From contig CAJNYU010001726.1 in the NCBI GenBank assembly GCA_905331475.1, forward strand, positions 2,637 through 66,636: DNA of 64,000 nucleotides, read 5' to 3'. This document shows, piece after piece, positions 38,445 through 50,400 of the stretch (position 1 is its first letter; the number at the start of each line of letters is the position of its first letter). A program made the translations under genes and the position numbers. Below the pieces are notes generated by a model. The model did not search any database. It saw only the letters and a list, made by a program, of their open reading frames with translations, and was not told the origin of the DNA. The stretch is from Rotaria socialis (lineage: Eukaryota; Rotifera; Eurotatoria; Philodinida; Philodinidae).

Positions 38445-41400
38445 ATGGGCTGTTCAAATGCTCGTTTATTGGTACAAACATCATTATCCGAACAAAACGC
38501 AACCGCAAATTTAAATACGAATAATCCTCTCAATCCATTATCGGCAACAGTAGCATCATCGAATGAAACATCACCAATTGGTATTGCTACTGATACAAAT
38601 AATGCAACAACACGAATGCACTTAACAGGAGTTGATCTTGTTGTTGAAAGAAATGGATCCTATACACTTTTACTCACACCGAAAACTCATAAAGAGTTAA
38701 TGCCCTACGTATTGCGAAAAAAAAGATTTCGGTAAGAAAATTAACGATAGTAAACATGATTGCTTTTTTAATATTCATTCAATGAATGAATGAATGAATG
38801 AATGAATGAATGAATGAATGAATGAATGAATAAGAAAAAAGTGAACTTCATGTATATATATATTTTTATTTATTGTACTCTTCGTATATACGTGCTTACA
38901 CGCATAACGTATTGTTCATCAATCAAATTAGGGGTTCGAGAGCCGAAGAGTGCGTAAGGAAAAAGAATGATTCGTGTGTAATGCTTCACATATATTTCAA
39001 CCTCACTTACTCGATGCGCGAGCGCTTTGACGTGTGTATATGTATACAAGAACCCACTCCAGAAGAAAATAGAGAGTAAAGTAATATTAAGAAGGAATCG
39101 GTTGTTGTCAGATCTGAAATAGAATCGTAATGTAATGAAAAGTGATATAACAACAAATTTATTGTCTTTCTTCTTTTTTATTTTTATTTTTCGACGCGTG
39201 GATATATGAAGTGTATAGACCTCATAATTGTTATCAATCATAGTAAAAAGTTCTTCTGCATGATTGATATGGTCGTTCTGCGCTATAAGTAGAAAAGCCT
39301 TTTGGCAAAAATAAAATGAAAGACCATTTCCTGGCGTTTCTTTTCTTTTTTTTTATACCCGGTCAACCATCACTTCGGATAGAATAAGCCTGAAGGCTTC
39401 GAGGCCTACGTTTATCTATAAATAATATTTGAGTATAAAAAATAGAAATCTCTCTCTCTCTCTCTCTCTCTGTCTATTCGGAGAGAAAAGTAAAATTAAC
39501 TATTTCCGGTAATAAGAGTTTTACTAAACGAACAGACACTATATAACCAATGTGATTTCCTCTCATACAAAAGAGAAGAGATTCTTGACAACAGCAAAAA
39601 GAGCAATTCTTCATTTTTTTTTATCATGATTGATTTTCTACTTTCATATATATCTATATTTCGTAGAATAAATTATTTAATATGCATTACTTTTTTCAAC
39701 CTTGATTATAGTTAGTGTATCAATACAGATGTCGCTAATTAAGAAAAAGAAAATTGCGTTAATAATTGGCGATAAATTTCTTTTCTACATATATTCATAA
39801 TATTTTATAGTAAGAAAAAAAATTGTTACATTTTCATTAAAAAGAAAATTACTATCTTACCTATAATTTTAATCATTGGTTAAAAGCGAATTCCTTTCAT
39901 ACAGACAAAGAGACAGAGCGAAAGAGAAAGAAAGAACGTCGGTACCGTGTATTATCAGACATTTGTCTTAAAGTGCAAAGGAACAAAGGTTATATTCTTT
40001 TTTTCTTCTTCTTCTCTCTAGGATTCTCGTTGATAAATCCCGCTCAGAAGGAACGTCCACTGTTAATGTACCATTAGTATCTTATCAATTAACAAATAAA
40101 GAACCTACCATGGAAAGTGATAAAGACTTAAAATTAAATGAAAAAAAGTCTTACAAAAAACAATCTAAAGAAAAAATGGAATCAACTATTGAATCTGTTC
40201 AACAAGTCGCTACAAATGAACTTGATAAAGTTAAAGCTCGATTTATTGGTGGTCGAAGTATCGATCGTGGTAATCCAGAAGATGAAAATGAAAATATTCA
40301 ATCCGATGACGAAGGTATGATTGAAGAAATTGTGACAACAGTTGAAGAAGACAAGGATCTTGAATGTAAAGTTAAAAAGAAAATTGAAACTAAAAAAACC
40401 GTGGCACAAGATCCTGAAACACATAATACAATAACAAAAGTTGTTAAAACTGAAGTCACTGAAATAACTCGAACAATAACAATTAATGATCAACATGATC
40501 TTGAACGTGCTAAACGTGAATTAGGCATTGATGATGTTAGTAAATTATTATCATCTGCACAAGTCACTTATAATACACCATCAACATATCATACATCGTC
40601 ATCATCATGGATGGATCAACCGCGTTCAATACAAGTGCAAGAAAAATATTATGATCCTTCCAATGAAATAGTTACATCAGGTGATTTTCCATCTGATAGT
40701 CCAATAAAACAACAATCATCAACAGTTGATATTCATGACAATGAAACTAAGCAAGATCAAACATTAGCTGATGCAACAACCGTTGGACGTGGTCCCGTTG
40801 CTGAAACCTTATCTTCTCCTTCCTTATCATCGTCAACACCACAACAACAAGAAAAAGCAACACTATCAACCGGAACAACCGAAGAACAAAAACAAAAGAA
40901 AACAAAGAAAAAAAAATCAAGTCTTAATCTGTGTTCATGTACTCGTAATACAACAGCTGATTATGATGAAGTGCAACGAAAACAAAAAGCAGCAACTATA
41001 ATTGAACAGAAATCGAAACAGAAAAAGAAAGCATCAGCAACAACAACAAATGCTGTTGTTACATCAACAAGTCTTGAAGCTGAATCTATTGTTCAATCAT
41101 CAGATCAAGGTGTAAAATTAATATCCGATGATATTAAACAATTAATTAATGATAAAAAATCCTTATTAATTGATTATATACATTTAAAAGTATTTTTACC
41201 CTCGAAATTATTTACATCCAATGAACAAGATTTACAAGGAAGAAAAATTTCATCACATATTCTTGATTTATTAAATCATGATCGTTGTTCATCATGGACA
41301 AATTTACTTGAACAAGTAAAAACTGAATATTCCAATAAATTATCAACTAGTGGATTCATTCAACCGATGGTTAAAACATATGAAGATTTGTTTACTTCTA

Positions 41401-44400
41401 AACAATCGAATTTATTAAATACATTTTCAACAATGCATAATGAAAAAGATATTAAAAATCTTTCTGATAATATTGATTATATAACAATTGTACAAACATA
41501 TATGAATGAAAGAGATGACCAATCCAATATTGATGTTATTGCTAAACCATTAGTTGAAAATATCGAAGATACACTTGAACGTTTACAAAATCATGGTCAA
41601 TCCGATGAGAAAGGTTAATATAAGCATTACTTTCTTTTTTTTTCTTCTGTTTGTATGAATAATTCAGTTTGATGGATTGATCCCTGTTATACATTAGCCT
41701 TGACGTTATGAGTTGATTTTTCTTCTTACCATAACATCATGTCTATATCAGAAGAAGATCTTGTTCCTATAAGCATTTCTCTCTCATCATACAGATAAAT
41801 TAGAGGAGAAAAAAGAAAAAAAAAGCAAGGAGCATATAATCGATATAAGTCCTTTCTAACCGATTTCCTCTTCTTTTGCTATTTGCGGTTGCATCATTAT
41901 ACCTCATTGACTATTGAGTTGGTTGATTGGCATTACTTGCGGTTAATAGTCCTACTATTTCCTCTCGCAAATAGAATGAGAAAGAACAAAAGAAACGAGA
42001 AAAAAGGTTACCATTAGACGAGAGCATTCGGTCATCTTAATTATCTGCAATACTCATGTTGTTGATGATGATCATCCTGAATTAATAAAAATCACGAGGT
42101 AAAAAAAAGAAACAAAGAGTGAACGAGCAGAAGTAGAGGATAGAATATTTTTTCTATTCATTCATTTTGACGAGCGAGCGAGAGGTCATGCCTTATTCCA
42201 AATCGATGATTGGACAAACGACAATAGACAGTCACACACATTGGTGACACATACATCTGGACACATAGGTGTTTGTTTAAGGCCGAAGGAATAGAAAGAA
42301 AAAAGGGTGAGCGCTTGTCGACAGTTCAATTTATTGATACTATGAGATTTCATCAGTACGTTTTGTCTAAGTGCCACTGGATGCCGCCGGGACGTTATTC
42401 TAATTCTACTGGTAAGTTTTAATCGATTCTATCCTACATGAAATAAACTCAACTGCTATATTCTTGAGCAGTCGATTGCTTGTGAATAGTCGGCCTTTGT
42501 CACACTATCCTATTGAACCTTGTGCGTCATCCTTTTATCCGTATATGTCGATATTCAGTATGCGAGCGAATATGATGTATTTATACACATATAAAATTAT
42601 ACGTAGTACATTATACAGTACAAATATATATTCAAGATTAGATAATAGTCTTATATAGTCTGTTTTATTTTTATTTCTTTCTTAAAACTGTTCTTCGTTT
42701 ATTATTGACACAGCATCCATTAATCGGATATTGTTTGAGTTCAGTTGTCTCAATAGCTGGTGCCGCATGTAAATTTCCAAATATCCGATGTAGTAATTTG
42801 CGAACTTTATTCTTCCGTGGAGTAACATTAGCAGATATTTCATGAGAACCATTTGAATTGTTTGTTGTTGCTTGAGAAATCGATGAACATGAAGGTTGAA
42901 TGCGCGATTCTGATGCCATTCAATATTTTACCTTGTTTGTACGTTTGCTTACTTTTTATTTTTACATACAATAAAGTGTTTGACGACTGGTAATGTCTCG
43001 GTTTCACTTACGTACGCGTTCGGCTTTTTCTCGTCCTCTCCAAACAGAAATGAAGAACAGCAGCAGCGTAACTCTCTTGGTTTCTTTTGTATACATATGC
43101 ATTTATTTAAAAAGAGAGGACGGAAGAACATAAAAATGCATTTCAGAAATGAATAAGCGAAAAAAAACGTCTCCGTTTTTCTTTTATATTATTAGTAATT
43201 GACAACGATCACGAAAAACAACAAGCATTAGCGCATACAAAGAAGATGGATATAACGGATAATATGAAGAAAACTGAATCATTTTACAACGAAGAACAAT
43301 TAATTAAAATGCTTGCTGATATATCATTACATAAACCTATCACATTAGCTGAAGCAATCGCTTATGAATATATTGATCTTGATGATCCAAAATTAGGCTT
43401 GTCGACTAATACAATTCAACGTATGAAAAGTTTATTTCGTCCTACCACTGGCGATAATGAATCATCATTGAATTTAATACGCATTAAACGCTCAGGCGAA
43501 TACTTAACAGATATTAATCTTAGTGAAATACATTCATTCGAAAAATTCAATTTATCACAACCATTTATTTATCAATTACAACAATCATTCGAGCCCACGC
43601 TTGATTTAAGTGAAAAACAATTTCGTTCATTAACTGAAACTATTTTAAATAACAAAGATGAATATTCAAATTTACAATTTGAGATTGGACGATTATTGGT
43701 ACCAGTTGATGACATGAAAGAATCATCAGCAAATGATTTCAGCCAATCGGACTCCGGTTATTCAATGACAACAGCAACCTATGAAAGTTTAGCTAGTAAA
43801 GTTAAAAATGAATTTGAAACAATAAGTGAACCCATAGCTGATCAAATCAATGAATCGGATAAAGTAAGTTTTCATCTATTTCTTTGTTCCCTTTGAATAA
43901 AAACAAATTATCGATATAAGAAAAAAAAAGAGCTCGATTTTTCCAGGCTATAGATCAAAGTAAATTGTCAAATGATATACATTTGGATGGCAAACATTCG
44001 AATGATATCATAACAGAAACAGTACAACAAACAATAGAAAATTTATCATCAGAACCAATTGCAACCAGGGATAAAACATTAGCAAAACCGATTCATGTAA
44101 AAAAACGTAAATCAACTGGTCTATTTTCTTGTTTTGGAAATAAAAAAGCAAAATCTTCCATAGACCAACCTATAATTATGTCATCAACGACTGTTGATAA
44201 AGATCCACAAATAAAAACTTCTATTGAAGAAAAATCAGTCGTTGATTATACGGTCTTACCAGATGGTAAACGTATATATATCGATGTTTTTCGTAACCGT
44301 CCTGGCCTTGATATGTCATACAAACCAAATGATTTCGATACTCAATTCGTCCTACCTCTTGTAAGAAGACATTAAAAACCTATTTGCATCTTTTCACCTT

Positions 44401-47400
44401 TTCTGCATGGTTATATCCTTTTCATACTCATTGCTTACGTGTCCTTCAAACTAGTTTATATCCATATCTGTATACACATGTATACCTTGAATAGTTCATA
44501 TTCGTCTGCATTGATTTGTTGTACTTCCTCTGAAATGCATTAAGTGGTTAAAACCAAAACTTGATGTGATTGGCACGCTTAGTTCTATTTCTCTTTAGTA
44601 TTTGATCTAGTGTAATTATTTTTTAATATTATTTTATTTAGACAAAATCTTCGAGTGACTATGAACGATCGTCAACATCTGAAAAGACACAACTTCACTT
44701 AATTGCAAACGAAGAAAAACCGATTGTTTCTATAGAAACACAGTTAAAAGCAACCGAACCAATGAATATTCAATCTGCAACAAATGAAGATAAATTAGCA
44801 ACAGTTGAATCTATTGTTGTTCAAACAATAGTTAATGAAGAAACATCAAGAGTGCAACCAACTGATCTTAAACTTGAAATTACTGAACATAAATCAATAG
44901 CACATTTAGAACCACGACCACCAACAATCGAACCAGTTGATGTTCAATATGAAGCAACATCAATTGCTACTCCATTAACTAAAATTGCAGAAGCGCCTGT
45001 ATCAAAACCAATTCTTAATTTACATGGCGCAGGTATCGATTTACCGGAAGTCGAACTAGTTAAGCCTGGACCATTACCAACCATTGTAATTGCAACAAAA
45101 GACAAAACTAATAAAGTGAAGAAAACACCTAAAGTGAAAAATTCTTCTGGTGTCGGCTTATGTGCATCGTGTTTTGGTGCAAAGGCAGCCGAGAAAAAGA
45201 AAAAGGAATCGAAATCGGAAACTGTTCAAGCACCAATCGAACAAAAGAAAACAACTGAACAAGAAAAAATCGATGGTACATCAAAGACTCAAATTTCACT
45301 AGAATCAACAGCAGTACCAGTATTACCATCAACATCGGACCAACAAGATACTTCAACACCAGCTGAAGTTGCTCAAGAGCAAGAACAAATCATTATAGTA
45401 ATTCTATTGTGAATTCCATTGATTAATAATACCTTTTTGTTTTTAGAATCTTCCAAAATTAGACGATCACTTAGATATAACAATTGAAAAGTTAGTACTA
45501 ACGGAAGAGCCTCATTATCAAGAACCATCGAGTGAGCTTGTGCCGATAACACCGACAGAAAATGAATATTCACTACCTGACGCTAATACTTATGACACTC
45601 CTCGTTTAACTGAAACACCAACTGTTGAAGTTGTGCAAATAAATACCGAAGAAAAGGTAAACAGAAACAAATTAAAATTCATTTCTAGAGTTCATTTATT
45701 TGATATTTTTAGATAGCTATCAATGAAATATCAACTGAAATTCCATCAATAGAAATTAAAACGTCTGTTAACGATATTATTCCAACAGAAGTTAAACTTG
45801 AATCCACGATTAAAACAGCTGAAGCAATGCCTAATGTTGAAATAGATGAATCAACGAAAAAAGGTTCATACACATTACCAACTAAGAAATCAAAAACGAA
45901 AAAAGCTAAAGAACCCAAAGTAAAACCAGAAAAAGAACGAAAAGTGAAACCAGAAAAAGAATCAAAGGCGAAGCCCGAAAAAGAGCCAAAAGTCAAGGTT
46001 GAAAAAGAACCAAAAGTTAAAACAGAACGGAAATCAGGCTTATTTTCAACATTATTCCGTCATAGTGATCGTAAGTCCAATGTACCAGCTCTTAAATTAC
46101 CATCTTATGAACAAAATTTAACAACAAATGAAGATACACAACAAAAAAATTCTCATGATATTGATCCACTACATGTGCCAAGTATTGATTTGCCAAAGCT
46201 TGATGTTCCATTACCAACATACGATCGACCAGAAGTTGATATGACAAGTGGACAACTTAAACAATCATCAGAATTTTCAATTCCAGTTGTTGATTTACCA
46301 CCAATACCAAATTTAAATCTTCCTGATACTAGTAAACCAACAATTGATTTAACTGTTGATCCTTTAAAGGTTCCAAATATTGAATTACCTGAACTTCAAT
46401 TAACATTAAATGAAAAAGAAAATATTAAACTACCTGATATTCGTGTGCAAAATGAACAAGAAAAGTCACCAGCAGCTTCATTAACAATTGATATTAAAGA
46501 ATCACTGGAAACTGTACCTTTACCAACGATTACCGATGGTCTAGCATTAACATCACCTATTAATAATATCGTATCTCTTCAAAGTGATGAACAAAACTTT
46601 ACTATTGATACTAATTATGATATCAAAACAGATTCAGTAAGTTGAAAGACGAAATTTTCTTTCAAATACATTTGATTCTGGCAAGTAAAGCTCAAGTACA
46701 ATATAGTTTTCAAAAAGATTCCCTTTTTTCCAATTAGTTTTCGTTTTAATCAGTATATAATTACGAAGCCGAGTGCAAGAATATAGAATAAAACAATTAT
46801 TGAATTTATTTTCATTTTTCTCTGTCTTTTAGGCAATCCCAGAATTACCGAAATTACCTTTCGAAGAAAGTGAAGTCGCAATTAAACCAGAATTATTATC
46901 TAATGAACAAAAGTATACTATTACCGATACATATTTCGTTCAACCACCTGAATTACCTGTACTTACTACTGTATGTAAAATAAAGATAATTTATATTGTT
47001 TAAAATCAAATTTGAATTCATTTTTTAGAAACAAACAATAGAAGATATTAAAGTATCAACGAAAGTTCCTGACTTTTCGTTTGAAATTCCTTCAACAGAA
47101 CCCCTTCCAGTCTTATCGAAAGATATAACTTCATCATTGCCATCATTTGAAAATGACGTACAAGTCGATACATCCAAAATCGTCCCAGCTGTTGAAATTT
47201 TAACTCAACCAATAAAATCAACGGAAAAACAAGTCATCGAATCGAAAGCTGACATCAAAAAGAAGTCCTCAACACTTGCACTTTGCTCATGTTTTGGTAC
47301 TAAATCTAATGCAGTAAAAGAAAAACAAAAAGACAAAACAAAAACTATTGCTGCACCTCAAACTAGTTTACCAGAAGTTGATATACCAAATCCGTCATCG

Positions 47401-50400
47401 AATATATCTTCAACATTGAAAACTAAAGGTTCATTACGTGCACCAACTAACAATTTGCCAGCAGTCGATTTAACTTTACCATCAGTAGAACCAATTCGTT
47501 TACCGACAATTCAAACTACTGAAAAGAAACGTCAAGCACCAAAAAAACCAACTATCAATGAAGAAATAGTTGTAGCTGAACCAGTTTTAACAGTTCCCGA
47601 ACTAGTCCTACCCACAACAACAGTGAATGATGTTGACATACAACAAACGATTGAAGTTAAAACTGAAGAAGTTTTAACTCAAGCAGTTGTTCTAGAAAAA
47701 CAAATTCCTGTTCAAACATCTAATATTTCATCGTTAGCTATTGCAAAAGCAATCGATGAACAAATCAATGCTGAAATTTCATCAAGTGCTGTCGATACAT
47801 CATTAATAGAGAACATTAAACTTGAATCAATAGCTATAACATCTCCTATTGAAAAACAATCAGTAGAAGTAAAGGTATGTTAAATCTTAATGGCACGATA
47901 ATTAACAGTTCAGTTTATGTCTTTCATCCACATACAAAGACCATAGAAATAAAATTAAAAGCCAGCAGGTTTTGATCAGCATGTAAAATGCTTCAATTCT
48001 TTTATTTCTTTTTATCCAAGGATTTTCTTTTTTTTTTCTATGAGAATATTCTCTAATGGAAGACTTGACCTCGATACATCTATGAACATATATATATATA
48101 TAACATAAAGAGCTTGACATTTTCAACAGTATTTATGTTATATAAGATATCATGATACTATGTATTAGTTCATGAAAGGTTTTCTTCTCTTCATTGTTAA
48201 TATATGGCAAGTATGATCTAGAGCAAAGAGTGACATCCTATGAAAAAGAAAAATCCTTTTTCGGGTTGACGAGATAACTGTACTTTAATCAATTAGAGAG
48301 CATAATTCTATAATAATCACAACATTTCATAAATGTTTATGAGATTTTTATGTTTAATATTATAGGACAAACACGTCGACTCGAAAAAAGTTTCATCATT
48401 CGAAATAAAAGCACCAGCAATACATATTCCCGAACTTGATTTATCCGGTCTACCAAAAGCTGATGCTTATAAAATATCAATAAAACAAGAAGAACCATCA
48501 CAATCTCGTTCAGACAGCGGTCTTGAAGCAATTGTCGCTTCACATATTCATCCATCATCAACGTTCGATACAAATCAAACCATTGAAAATGGTAATCAAC
48601 ATCTATCAACTAGTTCAGGTTTAGGTAGTGAAATAGCCGATACTATTACAACAAAAGATTTAACATTACCCGATATTCAACAAGAAAATCTAGCGACCGA
48701 ATCGAAATCTGATATTTCTCTATTGAAACATGATTTCACTCGTAAAATAACCATGAATGATGAACTACGTGCTAAATTATTATTTCGAGAAAGTGACCTG
48801 AAGAAAAGTTTAGAAACTGAAATATCAAAATCCATTGTTGATTTTGATACAAAAAAAGACCAAAAAGCATTAAATAAAATTCTTAAACATGCAATCGATT
48901 TAGTGAAAGACAAAAAAGTCACAACATATCCAGAATTAAAACAAAAATTAATCGTTGAACATAAAAATGATGCTTTTATTGTTGATCCCGTTGTACGTTC
49001 ACTTTATTTTACTATTGAAAACCAAGGTTTAGACAATATTGATAAACCAGAATTTCCATTAGCAATTCGTGATGTAAGTTATAATTAATGTTTCTTTCGT
49101 TTGATTATCTATCTTTATTTTACAGATGGTTCGTCATTCAGCTAAGCAAGCATTTGATACAGTAAAACCATCGGACAAAGTAACACGGTATGTATTTTTT
49201 TTCAGAAAAAATCTATTTGTCATATGACCTGTAAAGTTTGACTTTAAAACAATATAATGTTTAGGCATTCTAGACTCACTAGTAAAATTCGTTGGGGCGA
49301 ATCGAGTGTAGTTTCTATCCTCACAATTGCTATTTTTTCATTCTTCTTAGAAAAATAGTAGTTTTGAAATAGATTTATATGTTGTTCAGGAGCATTTTTC
49401 AATACTCAGCTTTTACCTTAATTAGTCGATGACGAATACTTTGTTTGGGTAATCTCCTTCGTCTTACGGGTTCATAATATGATGTTTATAAAAAAAATTA
49501 AGTATAGTCTTTAATTCAAATGTGAGCAACTTGTTCTACATACGGATCGCGTTGAGAGAATGTGAATAATTTTTTTCTCTTATTCTCTCTGCAGTGAACG
49601 TACTCCAATATCTCCAGAACAACCAACAACACGTTCGTGGTTATCATGTGGTCGTTCAAAGTCGAAACCAAAAGTTCCATCAACAAAAACCACGACAGAA
49701 ACAGCAGCAGTAGCAACACAAGTTGGTTTACTGGATGAACGTCGTCGTACGCAATTAAATACTCATCGTAATGAATTAGGTAATATTCTTCGTGATCATA
49801 TTCAATCAAGTCAACCACCCATACGGCAATTTCCTGAACATCCAAAAGAAACGGATAAGATAATTCGTAAGAGTTTAATACTCGTAAATCAACCGAAAAT
49901 CGTTTCTTATGAACAAATTCGAAATGATTTAAAAACTGAATATAAACAAACATTTTATCTTGTTGATCCACTAGTTGATATCATGCGGGATACATTTGAT
50001 CATTGTGATATTACACAAATGAATGAAAAAATCAATCTCGATATATTAGATTCAAATATAACTCAAACAGCTAATCTATATAATCAAGTAAATAGTCAAG
50101 CAAATCTATTAACAACTCAAGAGCACAATCTATTAAAATCCAATCAATTACAATGGTTAAATCAATATTTAATTGATAATGAATCGAAAGATAAAAAAAC
50201 AACAAAGAAACAAGCAAAAGAATTGCATAAAATTTTAAATCGTTCCTCAGATTTACTGTCATTGAATGTAATATACACATGGGATGAATTAAGTTCACAA
50301 TTAAGACGTGAATTTCCCAAAGCACATGATCTATGTGATCGTTCAATTGAATTAGTGAAAAAAGCGCAAAATGACGGTTTATTATTATTACAACAATCGC

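Noticed and set aside
38781-38831. Tandem AATG array considered as a CRISPR-like or regulatory repeat
   Set aside because: Plain tetranucleotide microsatellite without spacers.
40182-40496. 104-codon minus-strand ORF rich in Phe, Cys and Asn
   Set aside because: Antisense of the charged coiled coil in exon 2 of the modular gene.
45709-45996. Minus-strand ORF with repeated GFTFRSFSGF-like units
   Set aside because: It is the antisense of the Lys/Glu-Pro repeats in exon 7 of the plus-strand modular gene.
49516-49971. 151-codon minus-strand ORF
   Set aside because: Shadow of exon 12 of the modular gene, which has the conserved helical repeat in frame.
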